Positions 51,930 to 61,354 of a stretch of DNA of 64,000 nt are shown here, piece after piece. Every line of letters starts with the position of its first letter. Within the stretch, counting starts at the first letter, position 1. The DNA lies in assembly GCF_007830495.1 (NCBI RefSeq), contig NZ_VLKW01000001.1:919912-983911 (forward strand), written 5' to 3'. The stretch is from Pseudoduganella flava. GTDB lineage: Bacteria > Pseudomonadota > Gammaproteobacteria > Burkholderiales > Burkholderiaceae_D. A program made the translations under genes and the position numbers. Under the pieces are notes generated by a model that did no database searches, was not told where the DNA came from, and worked only from the letters and a program-made list of their open reading frames with translations.

Positions 51930-53246
51930 TTACAGCCGGATCATGCCGGCGGCGACGGTCTGGTGCGTGACTTCATCGATCAGGATGAAGGCGCCGGTCG
52001 CGCGGATGTCGGTGTAGGCATCCGCGGCCAGCGGCTGCTGCACGGTCAGCCCGATGCGGGCGACGTCGTTCAGCTTCAAGGCATCGGCATCGTGCCGCTG
52101 CTGCGTGTTGATGTCAAGGATCGAATCGATCTTCGTGATCCTGGCCATCGTCTGCTTGGTGCCGTGCTTGATCCAGTACTTGCGGCGCAGGTCCAGCGGT
52201 TCCTCGGACAACCAGCAGACGTCCGCCTCCACCTGCTTGAGCAGCGTGGCAGGCTTGTCGGAAGAGGCCAGCACGTCGCCGCGCGACACGTCCACGTACT
52301 CGTTCAGCACGATGGTCACGGACTGGCCGGCGACCGCCGTTTGCAACGGGCCGTCGAACGTGACGATTTCCTTCACCGTCGCGCTCTGGCCGGAAGGCTG
52401 CACCACCAGCTTGTCGCCGACGCTGACCTTGCCCGCTTCGATGCGGCCCATGTAGCCGCGGAAGTCGTTGGCCTCATGGCCGTTGTGGCGCGCCACCAGC
52501 TGCACGGGGAAGCGCAGGGGGCTGGCATGGGACTCGTCGTAGACGGACAGCGATTCGAGCAGTTCGATCAGGGTCGGGCCCTGATACCAGGCCATGTTGG
52601 CGCTCGGCTCGACGACGTTGTCGCCCGTCAGGGCGGACAGCGGGATCGCCGTGATGTCCTTCAGGCCCAGCGTCTGCGCGAATTCCCGGTACGCCTTGAC
52701 GATGCGCTCGTACACGTCCTGGTCGTAGTTCACCAGGTCCATCTTGTTGACGGCGACGACCACGTGCTCGATCTGCAGCAGGTGGGCGATCGTCGAGTGG
52801 CGCTTGGTCTGGATCAGCAGGTCCACGCCGCCGTCTTCGCGCAGCTTCACCTTCGATACGTCGACCAGGATGATGACGGCATCGGCCGTCGAGGCGCCCG
52901 TCACCATGTTGCGGGTGTACTGCTCGTGGCCCGGCGTGTCGGCGATGATGAACTTGCGCTTCGGCGTCGCGAAGTAGCGGTAGGCCACGTCGATCGTGAT
53001 GCCTTGCTCGCGTTCCGCTTCCAGGCCGTCCGTCAGCAGCGACAGGTCGATCGTGTCGCCCACGGTGCGTTTGTGCTTGGCGCGCGACACGGCGGCCAGC
53101 TGGTCGGCGAAGATGCCCTTGCTGTCGAACAGCAGGCGGCCGATCAGCGTGCTCTTGCCGTCGTCGACGGAACCGGCGGTGATGAAGCGCAGCAGGGTCT
53201 GGCTGTTGGCGGCGTGCTGGGACAGATTTTCGTTCATGGCGTTCAT
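51930..53246 (-). CDS. cysN: Sulfate adenylyltransferase subunit 1 (CysN, GTPase)
   Basis: 438 residues, EF-Tu-like. G-motifs: GSVDDGKSTLIGRLL (G1), ADTPGHEQYTRNMVTGAS (G3), VAVNKMDLV (G4). No C-terminal APS-kinase (CysC) domain, so it makes APS only. GTP hydrolysis drives sulfate activation by CysD. The start at 53246 overlaps the cysD stop (TGATG). Confidence 0.96.
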   Translation of the reverse strand: MNAMNENLSQHAANSQTLLRFITAGSVDDGKSTLIGRLLFDSKGIFADQLAAVSRAKHKRTVGDTIDLSLLTDGLEAEREQGITIDVAYRYFATPKRKFIIADTPGHEQYTRNMVTGASTADAVIILVDVSKVKLREDGGVDLLIQTKRHSTIAHLLQIEHVVVAVNKMDLVNYDQDVYERIVKAYREFAQTLGLKDITAIPLSALTGDNVVEPSANMAWYQGPTLIELLESLSVYDESHASPLRFPVQLVARHNGHEANDFRGYMGRIEAGKVSVGDKLVVQPSGQSATVKEIVTFDGPLQTAVAGQSVTIVLNEYVDVSRGDVLASSDKPATLLKQVEADVCWLSEEPLDLRRKYWIKHGTKQTMARITKIDSILDINTQQRHDADALKLNDVARIGLTVQQPLAADAYTDIRATGAFILIDEVTHQTVAAGMIRL

Positions 53247-54187
53247 CAGAAGTATCCGGCTTTCTTGCGTTTTTCCATCGAGGCTTCGGAGGTCTGGTCG
53301 TCCATCCGCGTTGCGCCCCGTTCCGTGATCTGCGTGACCGCCGTTTCGGCGATGATCGCCGCGACGTCGGCGGCGGACGACGACACCGGGCAGGTGCACG
53401 AGATGTCGCCGACGGTGCGGAAGCGCACCACCTGCGTCTCGATCGTTTCGCCGTCGCGGGCCGGGGTCAGGTCCGTCAGCGGGACCAGGAGGCCGTTGCG
53501 CGGGATGACCTGGCGCTCGTGCGCGAAGTAGATCGACGGCAGCGCCAGGTTTTCGCGGGCGATGTACTGCCACACATCCAGCTCCGTCCAGTTCGAGATC
53601 GGGAACACGCGCATGTTCTCGCCCGGGTGCACGCGGGTGTTATACAGGTCCCACAGCTCGGGGCGTTGCGCCTTCGGATCCCACTGGCCGAATTCGTCGC
53701 GGAACGAGAAGATGCGTTCCTTGGCGCGGGCTTTTTCCTCGTCGCGGCGGGCGCCGCCGATGCAGGCGTCGAAGCCGTGTTCGGCGATAGTCTCCAGCAA
53801 CGTGACGGCTTGCGCGGCATTGCGCGAATCCGTTTGCGGATTACGCAGGCGCACCGTGCCCTTCTTGATCGAGTCCTCGACGGAGCCGACGATCAGGCGT
53901 TCGCCCAGCTCGGCGACGCGGCGGTCGCGGAACTCGATCACCTCGGCGAAGTTGTGGCCCGTGTCGATGTGCACGAGGGGGAACGGGAATTTACCGGGGC
54001 GGAAAGCCTTCTCGGCAAGGCGCAGCAGCACCACGGAGTCCTTCCCGCCCGAGAACAGCAGGGCAGGGTTGCTGCACTCCGCCGCGACTTCGCGCAGGAT
54101 GTGGATCGCTTCCGATTCCAGGGCGTCCAGGTGGCGGGAGTTGACGTCTCCCAGGCCGGTGATCTGATTGTCTGCCAATGCGTTCAT
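53246..54187 (-). CDS. cysD: Sulfate adenylyltransferase subunit 2 (CysD)
   Basis: 313 residues. PP-loop ATP pyrophosphatase: LLFSGGKDSVVLLRLAEKAF, then IGGARRDEEKARAKERIFSFRDEFGQWDPKAQRPELW and SIYFAHERQV. Adenylates sulfate to APS with CysN. Start at MNALADNQ (54187). It continues the cys operon 28 bases after cysH. Confidence 0.97.
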   Translation of the reverse strand: MNALADNQITGLGDVNSRHLDALESEAIHILREVAAECSNPALLFSGGKDSVVLLRLAEKAFRPGKFPFPLVHIDTGHNFAEVIEFRDRRVAELGERLIVGSVEDSIKKGTVRLRNPQTDSRNAAQAVTLLETIAEHGFDACIGGARRDEEKARAKERIFSFRDEFGQWDPKAQRPELWDLYNTRVHPGENMRVFPISNWTELDVWQYIARENLALPSIYFAHERQVIPRNGLLVPLTDLTPARDGETIETQVVRFRTVGDISCTCPVSSSAADVAAIIAETAVTQITERGATRMDDQTSEASMEKRKKAGYF

Positions 54188-54215
54188 ATGTTTTCTTGAG
54201 GTAGTGGCACAGGCT

Positions 54216-54932
54216 TCAGGCGGCCACGGATTTGATTCGAATGAGCTTGCCGTCGACGACGTGCAGCCCGCATTCCTTCGATTCGGGGTTCTCCCACCAC
54301 CAGCGGCCGGCGCGCACGTCCTCGCCGGGCTGGATCGCCCGCGTGCACGGCTCGCAGCCGATCGACGGGAAGCCCTGGTCGTGCAACGCGTTGTACGGCA
54401 CCCCGTTGTCACGCAGGTAGTCCCACACGTCTTCCTCGGCCCAGTCGGCCAGCGGATTGAACTTGTCCATCAGGTGGCCCGGATCGTCCTCGTGCACTTG
54501 CAGCGACGAACGGGTGTTCGACTGCGCCCGGCGCTGGCCCGTGATCCAGGCCTTGTTGCCGGCCAGGGCGCGGCCCAGCGGCTCCACCTTGCGGATGCGG
54601 CAGCATTCCTTGCGCATCTCCACGCTGTCGTAGAACGCGTTCAGGCCGTGCTGCGCAACGTACTGGTCCACCGCATCCTGCTCGGGGCGGAACACGGCGA
54701 TCTGGTAGCCGTAATGCTCCTTCACGCGGTCGATCATCGCCAGCGTTTCCCGGTGCAGGCGGCCCGTCTCCAGCGAGAAGATACCGATCGGCAGCTTGTC
54801 CTTCAGGATCAGGTCCGTCAGCACCATGTCTTCCGCCGCGAGGCTGGAAGCGAAGACGGCTGGCGTGTACTCGTGTGCGATCAGTTCCAGAGTCTGCCTG
54901 GTGGACGCAACGAGGGTATCGAGCTTGCTCAT
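54216..54932 (-). CDS. cysH: Assimilatory APS reductase (iron-sulfur type CysH)
   Basis: 238 residues. SSLAAEDMVLTDLI (PP-motif), the [4Fe-4S] Cys pairs CC at 110-111 and CxxC at 193/196, and the catalytic C-terminal ECGLH (Cys221). The four extra Cys mark an APS rather than PAPS reductase, which agrees with no cysC in the locus. It reduces APS to sulfite with thioredoxin. Confidence 0.95.
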   Translation of the reverse strand: MSKLDTLVASTRQTLELIAHEYTPAVFASSLAAEDMVLTDLILKDKLPIGIFSLETGRLHRETLAMIDRVKEHYGYQIAVFRPEQDAVDQYVAQHGLNAFYDSVEMRKECCRIRKVEPLGRALAGNKAWITGQRRAQSNTRSSLQVHEDDPGHLMDKFNPLADWAEEDVWDYLRDNGVPYNALHDQGFPSIGCEPCTRAIQPGEDVRAGRWWWENPESKECGLHVVDGKLIRIKSVAA

Positions 54933-54944
54933 GGGCGGTTTCCT

Positions 54945-55496
54945 TCAGATGCCGGCGCCGACGTCGGTATGCTCGCGTGGCGTATTCCGGGCGTGGCGGC
55001 GGAACAGCGGCAGCTTGTTGTCGACCGATGCCTGGTAGGTTTCGGAGAACACCGTCAGGCCCTTCAGCGCATCCTCGATGCTGCGGTCCGGGCGCGGCGC
55101 ATAGGCATCGAAGCCGGTGCGCTTCATCTGGAACAGCTGGTCGCGCAGCACGTCGCCGATCGCCCGCAGCTCGCCCGTGTAACCGAGGCGCATGCGCAGG
55201 TTGTAGGCGATCGAGTAGCCGCGGCCATCGGTGAACTTGGGGAAGTTCACGGCCACGACGCCGAACTTGTCCAGTTCACCCTTCAGTTCCTCGGCGCGCT
55301 CGTCGGAGTCCAGCCACACGCCGATGTCGGCGCGGGAGGCCAGCGCTTCCTTCTGCGCCTGCCAGACCTTCAGCGGCACGATGACCTTGCCGGCCGGGAC
55401 TTCCACGGCGGCAGGCTCCTGGCCTTCCGCGAGGCGCAGCAGGTTCCAGTCGTCGGCGACGATCTGGGTTCCCTTGATGATTTTCTGATCAGGCAT
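54945..55496 (-). CDS. DUF934 protein (cys operon accessory)
   Basis: 183 residues. KIIKGTQIVADDWNLL, VIVPLKVWQAQKEAL, WLDSDERAEELKGELDKFGVVAVNFPKFTDGRGYSIAYNLRMRLGYTGELRAIGDVLRDQLFQMKRTGFDAYAPR are the DUF934 family pattern. These almost always sit between cysI and cysH in proteobacteria; an electron-transfer or assembly role for sulfite reductase has been suggested but is not proven. ATG 55496 overlaps the end of cysI by 8 bases. Confidence 0.93.
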   Translation of the reverse strand: MPDQKIIKGTQIVADDWNLLRLAEGQEPAAVEVPAGKVIVPLKVWQAQKEALASRADIGVWLDSDERAEELKGELDKFGVVAVNFPKFTDGRGYSIAYNLRMRLGYTGELRAIGDVLRDQLFQMKRTGFDAYAPRPDRSIEDALKGLTVFSETYQASVDNKLPLFRRHARNTPREHTDVGAGI

Positions 55497-57180
55497 ATTC
55501 GTCTTCTCCCACCAGGCGTCCCGGTTCAGCGATCGGCGTGGCATAAACATGGTCTTTGAACGGGGCGATACCGATGCGCTGCACGGTGTCGACGAAGCGT
55601 TCGTCCGGCGTGCGTTCGCGCAGGTACACCTGCAGCAGGCGGTCGATCACTTCCGGCATCTGGTGCGCGGAGAACGACGGGCCGATGATCTTGCCAATGG
55701 CGGCCGCGTTGCCCTGCGCCCCGCCGATCGACACCTGATACCATTCGCTGCCGTCCTTGTCGACGCCCAGCACGCCGATGTGGCCCACGTGGTGGTGGCC
55801 GCAGGCGTTGATGCAGCCGCTGATGTTCAGTTCGAAGTCGCCGATGTCGTGCAGGAAGTCCAGGCGGTCGAAGCGCTCGGCGATCGATGCGGCGATCGGA
55901 ATCGATTTCGCGTTCGCCAGCGAGCAGAAGTCGCCGCCGGGGCAGCAGACGATGTCCGTCAGCAGGCCGATGTTCGGCGTCGCCAGGCCATGCGCCTTCA
56001 CTTCCTGCCACAGCGCGAAGAGCTGCGACTGCTTCACGTCCGCCAGCACGATGTTCTGTTCGTGCGTGACGCGCAGCTGGCCGAAGCTGTAGCGGTCGGC
56101 CAGGTCGGCCATGAAGTCCATCTGCTCGGCCGTCGCGTCGCCCGGCGGCACGCCGGTCTTCTTCAGCGACAGGATCACGGCCGCGTAGCCGGGCTGCTTG
56201 TGCGCCTTGACGTTGCGACCCAGCCAGTTGGCGAACGCCTTGTTGTCCTCATGGCCGGCGCGCGGGTCGATGGCCGCGAGCTGCTCGTACGCGGGCGGCT
56301 GGAAGAAGGCGATGATGCGCTCCATCTCGTCGATGGTCAGCGTTTCGTCATTGCCCTTCAGGTCTTGCCATTCCTCTTCGACCTGGCGCGTGAATTCTTC
56401 GACGCCGACGGCTTTCAACAGGATCTTGATGCGGGCCTTGTACTTGTTGTCGCGGCGGCCGTACTGGTTATACACGCGCATGATCGCTTCGATGTACGTC
56501 AGCAGATGCTCGCGCGGCAGGAATTCGCGGATCACGCTGCCGAGGATCGGCGTACGACCAAGGCCGCCACCGACCATCACCTTGAAGCCGATCTCGCCGG
56601 CCGCGTTCTTCACGACCGTCAGGCCGATGTCGTGGACCGCGATCGCGGCGCGGTCTTCCACGGCGCCGTTGATGGCGACCTTGAACTTGCGGGGCAGGGC
56701 GATGAACTCGGGGTGGAACGTCGACCACTGGCGCAGCACCTCGGCATACGGACGCGGGTCGATGATCTCGTCGGCGGCCACGCCGGCCAGCTCGTCGGAG
56801 GTGACGTTGCGGATGCAGTTGCCGGACGTCTGGATCGCGTGCATCTCGACGGAGGCGAGGTCGGCCAGGATGTCCGGCGTCTGCTCCAGCTCGATCCAGT
56901 TGAACTGGATGTTCTGGCGCGTCGTGAAGTGGCCGTAGCCGCGGTCGTACTTGCGCGCGATATGGGCGAACATGCGCATCTGCTTCGAAGCGAGCAGGCC
57001 GTACGGCACCGCGATACGCAGCATGTAGGCATGGCGCTGCATGTACAGGCCGTTCTGCAGGCGCAGCGGCAGGAATTCTTCTTCCGTCAGCTCACCGGAC
57101 AGGCGGCGGCGCACTTGATCGCGGTACTGCGCGATGCGCTCTCGCACGATGAGATGGTCGTATTGATCGTATTGGTACAT
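55489..57180 (-). CDS. cysI: Sulfite reductase, sirohaem [4Fe-4S] subunit CysI
   Basis: 563 residues, nitrite/sulfite reductase family. Sirohaem-cluster ligands Cys412 (or 413), Cys418, Cys456 and Cys460 are present (CCPGGDFCS, GCINACGHHHVGH). RKYDRGYGHFTTRQNIQFNW is the N-terminal haem-side region. It reduces sulfite to sulfide. No flavoprotein partner (CysJ) lies in the operon, so the electron donor is probably ferredoxin or another protein. First gene of cysI-DUF934-cysH-cysD-cysN-cobA. Confidence 0.95.
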   Translation of the reverse strand: MYQYDQYDHLIVRERIAQYRDQVRRRLSGELTEEEFLPLRLQNGLYMQRHAYMLRIAVPYGLLASKQMRMFAHIARKYDRGYGHFTTRQNIQFNWIELEQTPDILADLASVEMHAIQTSGNCIRNVTSDELAGVAADEIIDPRPYAEVLRQWSTFHPEFIALPRKFKVAINGAVEDRAAIAVHDIGLTVVKNAAGEIGFKVMVGGGLGRTPILGSVIREFLPREHLLTYIEAIMRVYNQYGRRDNKYKARIKILLKAVGVEEFTRQVEEEWQDLKGNDETLTIDEMERIIAFFQPPAYEQLAAIDPRAGHEDNKAFANWLGRNVKAHKQPGYAAVILSLKKTGVPPGDATAEQMDFMADLADRYSFGQLRVTHEQNIVLADVKQSQLFALWQEVKAHGLATPNIGLLTDIVCCPGGDFCSLANAKSIPIAASIAERFDRLDFLHDIGDFELNISGCINACGHHHVGHIGVLGVDKDGSEWYQVSIGGAQGNAAAIGKIIGPSFSAHQMPEVIDRLLQVYLRERTPDERFVDTVQRIGIAPFKDHVYATPIAEPGRLVGEDEYA

Positions 57181-57334
57181 AGCGTTCCTATAGGTCGCGG
57201 CGTGGGTTGTCTCCCAAGTAGCCGTAATCGTAATAAACTCACGCTTTATTCCAAACGACTTAGTCTTTATTTGCTTATATGCGTAGGCGGTATAAGCTTC
57301 AGCGTAAAATAGCGCCCTTACCGCCAGGAACTAC
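57181..57334. promoter_or_regulatory. Divergent cysI / cysB control region
   Basis: 154 bases, AT-rich in the middle. It has TTTATTCC and TTTATTTG half-sites about 57244-57281 and, toward cysB, TATAAG and TAAAAT -10 candidates near 57290 and 57305, neither with a good -35. Lack of strong hexamers fits CysB-dependent activation of cysI, but the exact sites cannot be fixed by eye. Confidence 0.5.
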
Positions 57335-58276
57335 ATGAATCTTCATCAACTTCGCTTCGTCCGGGAAGCTGTCCGGCAGAACTACAACCTGACCGACGCC
57401 GCCAAGGCGCTGTTTACGTCACAGCCGGGCGTGTCGAAAGCCATCATCGAGCTCGAGGAAGAGCTCGGCGTCGACATCTTCACCCGCCACGGCAAGCGTA
57501 TCCGCGGCCTGACGGAGCCGGGCCGGCTGGTGCTGCAATCGGTCGAGCTGATCATGCAGGAGATCGACAGCCTGAAGCGGATCGGCAAGGAATACGCGGC
57601 GCAGGACAGCGGCAGCTTCACGATCGCCACGACGCACACGCAGGCGCGCTACACGCTGCCGAAGGTGGTGCAGGCGTTCATGCAGAAGTTCCCGAAGGTG
57701 CGGTTGTCTCTTTTGCAAGGAAACCCTCGCCAGATCGCCGAGATGGTGCAGCGCGACCAGGCGGACCTGGCGATCGCCACCGAGTCGATCGCCGGCATCG
57801 ACGGCCTGATCACGCTGCCGTGCTACCAGTGGGAGCACGTGGTCGTCGTGCCGCCGGAACACGCGCTGCTGAAGAACAAGTCGGTCACGTTGGAAGAGAT
57901 CGCCGCCTATCCGGTCATCACATACGACGGCGCGTTTGCCGGCCGCAGCAAGATCGATCACGCGTTTTCGCTGCGCGGCCTGAAGCCGGACGTGCTGCTG
58001 GAAGCCATCGACGCCGACGTGATCAAGACCTATGTCGAACTGGGCATGGGCATCGGCATCATCGCCGGCATGGCGTTCGACCCGGAGCGGGACCGCAACC
58101 TGCGCGCCATCTCGGTCGGCCACTTGTTCGGCATGAATGTGTCGCGGGTGGCGGTCAAGCAGGGCGCTTATCTGCGCTCCTATATTTATACGTTCATTGA
58201 ATTATTGGCGCCGACGCTGAACCGCAAGCTCGTGGAGCAGGCGATGCGCGGCGAGCACGAAAACTACGAGTTATGA
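57335..58276 (+). CDS. cysB: LysR-type regulator CysB
   Basis: 313 residues. MNLHQLRFVREAVRQNYNLTDAAKALFTSQPGVSKAIIELEEELGVDIFTRHGKRIRGLTEPG is the CysB/Cbl helix-turn-helix; the effector domain has TTHTQARYTLP (a Thr-rich sulfate/N-acetylserine pocket), LLQGNPRQIAEMV and YVELGMGIGIIAGMAF. It activates sulfate-assimilation genes and is divergent from cysI. It overlaps the following methyltransferase by four bases (ATGA). Confidence 0.96.
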   Translation: MNLHQLRFVREAVRQNYNLTDAAKALFTSQPGVSKAIIELEEELGVDIFTRHGKRIRGLTEPGRLVLQSVELIMQEIDSLKRIGKEYAAQDSGSFTIATTHTQARYTLPKVVQAFMQKFPKVRLSLLQGNPRQIAEMVQRDQADLAIATESIAGIDGLITLPCYQWEHVVVVPPEHALLKNKSVTLEEIAAYPVITYDGAFAGRSKIDHAFSLRGLKPDVLLEAIDADVIKTYVELGMGIGIIAGMAFDPERDRNLRAISVGHLFGMNVSRVAVKQGAYLRSYIYTFIELLAPTLNRKLVEQAMRGEHENYEL

Positions 58277-58920
58277 AACACGAAACACTGGCGCAATACT
58301 ATGCGCTGAATGCAGGCGCCATCGAAAGCGTCTACGACAAGCCCGAGCGGCAGGCGGATCTTGCCGCGCTGCGCACCAAATTGCCTGAACTGCTGCGCGG
58401 CCACAAGGTACTGGAAATCGCCTGCGGCACCGGCTACTGGACCCGCCTGATCGCCGCCACGGCCGCTTCCGTGCATGCAACGGACGTGAACGACGAAGCG
58501 GTGGCGCTGGCCCGTGCCCACGCGACGGCAGGCAACGTCACGTTTGCCAAGGCGGATGCTTTCGACCTGCCGGCATGCGCGGGCGAGTACACGGCCGTGT
58601 TCGCCGGCTTCTGGTGGTCGCACGTGAAGCGGGAAGAGCAGGAACGCTTTCTCGCGCAGCTGCGCGCCAAGCTGGGCAAGGACGTGCTGCTGGTGCTGCT
58701 CGATAACTGCTACGTCGATGGCAGCAGCACGGCGATCGCCCGCACGGATGCGGAAGGCAATACATACCAGATCCGCACGCTGGCTTCCGGCGAGCGCTTC
58801 GAGATCGTCAAGAACTTCCCGGCCGACAGCTACCTGCGCAAGAAGCTGGCGACGGCGGTACGGGAAATCCGCATCGAACGGTTGCCTTATTATTGGTTGC
58901 TGACGTGCAGGTTGAAGTAA
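58273..58920 (+). CDS. SAM-dependent methyltransferase, class I
   Basis: 215 residues. Motif I VLEIACGTGYWTRLIA, motif II-like VHATDVNDEAV, then NVTFAKADAFDLP, VFAGFWWSHVKREE and a C-terminal LPYYWLLTCRLK. The substrate is unknown. ATGA overlap with cysB suggests co-regulation. Confidence 0.9.
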   Translation: MKHETLAQYYALNAGAIESVYDKPERQADLAALRTKLPELLRGHKVLEIACGTGYWTRLIAATAASVHATDVNDEAVALARAHATAGNVTFAKADAFDLPACAGEYTAVFAGFWWSHVKREEQERFLAQLRAKLGKDVLLVLLDNCYVDGSSTAIARTDAEGNTYQIRTLASGERFEIVKNFPADSYLRKKLATAVREIRIERLPYYWLLTCRLK

Positions 58921-59049
58921 CGCCAAGAACGTTGTAACACAGCAACAAATTATCGATGTCATATTGTTGAAGTATTTGGAAGGCAAGATACGCCGCGTCA
59001 GATCCAGAGCGATCTCACAGTCCCACTAACTTCAACAAGAGAACATCAA

Positions 59050-60138
59050 GTGAAAAAACTTACTCTGGCCGCAATCATCGCCGGCAGCTTCGCAGCCACC
59101 GCTTCCGCCCAGTCGAATGTCACGATTTACGGCATCGTCGATGCAGGTATCGTCCGTGAAACGGGTGGCGCGGCCGGCGACGTGACGAAGGTCACGAGCG
59201 GCGTCGGCAGCCAGTCGCGCATCGGCTTCCGTGGTACCGAAGACCTGGGCAGCGACCTGTCGGCAATCTTCACGCTGGAAGCGGGCTACAAGCTGGACGA
59301 CGGCACGCTGGACAACACCAGCAGCGCGCTGTTCAACCGCCAGGCGTTCGTCGGCCTGAAGAGCAAGACGCTCGGTACGCTGACGCTGGGTCGCCAGTAC
59401 AACCCGCTGTACAACGCACTGTCGAAAGTTGCCGACCCGTTCGGCGCCGGCTATGCGGGCAGCGCCAAGAACCTGTTCCCGGCTGGCGGCGTGAACACCC
59501 GCGTGTCGAACGCGATCGTCTACGCGACGCCGACCTGGGCCGGCTTCTCGGTGGAAGGCCTGTATGCGCTGGGCGAGCAGGCTGGCGACAACACGGCCGG
59601 CCGCCAGTTCGCCATCGGCTTCAACTACTCGAACGCCGGCCTGAACGCCAGCCTCGTGTACAACAACCGTAACAACGACACGGCTGCCAGCGGCACGACG
59701 GCCGCCGTCGATCGTGAAACCGGCAAGAACACGCTGTTCGCGATCAACTACGACTTCAAGGTCGTCAAGGTGTTCGGCGCCTACGAGCGTGACAAGGGCC
59801 TGAACAGCTCGCCGATCCCGGTCGCCAACGCCTACGGCTTCAAGACCGCACCGAAGCCGTCGACCGACGCGGCCGACGCGCTGGTGGGCGTGACCGTGCC
59901 GGTGGGCAGCGGCACGATCATGGCTTCGTGGATGAACAAGAACGACAAGACGGCAAGCAACCAGGACGCGCACCAGTGGGCCGTCGGTTACTCGCACGGC
60001 CTGTCCAAGCGCACCAGCGCTTACGTGGCTTACGCGAAGATCAAGAACAAGAACGGTGCCGGCTACACGGTGGGTAACAACAACGAGGCGGGCAGCGGCG
60101 ACGCGGCCTTCAACCTGGGTATTCGTCACACCTTCTGA
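59050..60138 (+). CDS. General diffusion porin (Gram-negative porin family)
   Basis: 362 residues from GTG 59050 with a weak ribosome-binding site. Signal peptide MKKLTLAAIIAGSFAATASAQ, then the betaproteobacterial porin pattern: NVTIYGIVDAGIV, SRIGFRGTEDLGSDLSAIFTLEAGY, FNRQAFVGLKSKTLGTLTLGRQYN, and the C-terminal FNLGIRHTF ending in Phe that Bam recognises. A 16-strand trimeric outer-membrane channel is expected. Its codon use is clean and strong, as for an abundant protein. Followed by a terminator. Confidence 0.96.
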   Translation: MKKLTLAAIIAGSFAATASAQSNVTIYGIVDAGIVRETGGAAGDVTKVTSGVGSQSRIGFRGTEDLGSDLSAIFTLEAGYKLDDGTLDNTSSALFNRQAFVGLKSKTLGTLTLGRQYNPLYNALSKVADPFGAGYAGSAKNLFPAGGVNTRVSNAIVYATPTWAGFSVEGLYALGEQAGDNTAGRQFAIGFNYSNAGLNASLVYNNRNNDTAASGTTAAVDRETGKNTLFAINYDFKVVKVFGAYERDKGLNSSPIPVANAYGFKTAPKPSTDAADALVGVTVPVGSGTIMASWMNKNDKTASNQDAHQWAVGYSHGLSKRTSAYVAYAKIKNKNGAGYTVGNNNEAGSGDAAFNLGIRHTF

Positions 60139-60171
60139 TAGGCGGGCGCGCTTGCGCCCTGTCGATATGAA

Positions 60172-60199
60172 AACCGCCTGGCAACCAGGCGGTTTTTTT
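60172..60199. terminator. Bidirectional terminator after the porin gene
   Basis: AACCGCCTGG (60172-60181), loop CAA, CCAGGCGGTT (60185-60194), then seven T. The upstream AAAA makes it usable for the convergent small gene as well. Confidence 0.93.
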
Positions 60200-60470
60200 A
60201 TTGGAGGTAGTGCTTGAGGAGGGCAGGGAGCACTTGCGCCAGGATGACGGCGGAGACGACCCACATGATGACACCGCTCTTGGCTTCCGCGACATCGGCC
60301 TTGGTGGCGTGCGTGGCCTTGACCACGGCGACGTCGGCCTTGATCACGGTGGCGTCCTGCTCCAATTTGTCGAGGCGTTTCAGCATGCTTTCATCGTAGA
60401 CGCAGTTGGTAGCCTCCGCAAGTCGCTTTTGTTTGCGTTCGTTGAATCCCGGCAGCTTGTCGATGCTCAT
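60198..60470 (-). CDS. Small coiled-coil protein with a C-terminal membrane helix
   Basis: 90 residues. MSIDKLPGFNERKQKRLAEATN, then a coiled coil (ESMLKRLDKLEQDATVIKADVAVVKATHATKADVAEAKSG) and one hydrophobic helix (VIMWVVSAVILAQVLPALL). The layout resembles small XhlA/DUF1640-like proteins: tail-anchored helical bundles. Function unknown. It lies 3 bases downstream of the kinase gene on the same strand, so it may be its operon partner. Confidence 0.72.
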   Translation of the reverse strand: MSIDKLPGFNERKQKRLAEATNCVYDESMLKRLDKLEQDATVIKADVAVVKATHATKADVAEAKSGVIMWVVSAVILAQVLPALLKHYLQ

Positions 60471-60473
60471 GGT

Positions 60474-61244
60474 TTACTCCGGTAACGGCAGATGTATCTC
60501 AATCCTAGTCCCGCGCGGGCTGCCCGTTATTGCGATATCCCCACGGATGGCCCACACCCGCTCGCGCATGCCCAGGAGGCCAAACGACGATGGTTTTTCC
60601 ATGTCGGACTGGGCGATGCCGCGACCGTCGTCGTCGATCGTGATGTGCAGCAGACCAGGATGGCGGTACAGCGCGATGCGCACGTGGCGCGCATGGGCAT
60701 GGCGGGCGATATTGGTCAGCGACTCCTGCACGATGCGGAAGATCGCGGTGCTGTAGCGGTCGTTCAGGATCAGCTCGTTTTCGCGCGCATCGAGTTCACA
60801 TGCCACGCCATGCCTTTCCTCGAAGTCGTGGCGCAGCGATTGCAGTGCGAAGTACAGGCCGCCTTCGTCCAATGCGTGAGGCCGCAGGTTGCTGGCGATC
60901 CGGCGCAGCGACGTGATGGCCGACAGCAGGCGCTGATCCATCCCTGCGAGCAGGTCGCGCGTGGCCTGGTTCGCGGCAGGCTGCTGCATCAAGAGGCTCA
61001 TGTCGACACGCAGCGTGGCCAGCAACTGGCCCAGGTCGTCGTGCAGTTCACGGGCGATGTAGGCGCGTTCTTCCTCGCGGATGTTCTCCAGCGCGTAGTC
61101 GGTGGCGCGGCGGCCAGCCATGCGCGCGCGGGCATCCGCCTCGCGTTGTTCCGCCGGCGTCAGCGGACGCTCGTCGAGGCGCCACGCAAGGCGCCCGGCC
61201 AGCAGGACCAGGCCGGCAAGCAGCAATCGCGATGGTTTGGGCAT
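60474..61244 (-). CDS. Orphan HisKA_3 (NarX/DegS-type) sensor histidine kinase
   Basis: 256 residues. One N-terminal hydrophobic helix (about 5-20), then EERAYIARELHDDLGQLLATLRVDM with the phospho-His68 of HisKA_3, and an HATPase_c domain (N box FRIVQESLTNIARHA, DDDGRG, FGLLGMRER). There is no periplasmic sensor domain. Kinases of this type normally pair with LuxR/NarL response regulators, but none is adjacent. Upstream on the same strand are a LytTR regulator and a LytS-like kinase, a different class. Confidence 0.9.
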   Translation of the reverse strand: MPKPSRLLLAGLVLLAGRLAWRLDERPLTPAEQREADARARMAGRRATDYALENIREEERAYIARELHDDLGQLLATLRVDMSLLMQQPAANQATRDLLAGMDQRLLSAITSLRRIASNLRPHALDEGGLYFALQSLRHDFEERHGVACELDARENELILNDRYSTAIFRIVQESLTNIARHAHARHVRIALYRHPGLLHITIDDDGRGIAQSDMEKPSSFGLLGMRERVWAIRGDIAITGSPRGTRIEIHLPLPE

Positions 61245-61354
61245 GCGCTTCCCCTTCGGCTGGTAGCAGGCAGCCGCTGGGAAACCGTAATACAGTCGGG
61301 TTCAGCGGAGGTTGATGTGGCGCATAGTCGCGCCGGCATGCGCCGGCGCGGGGA

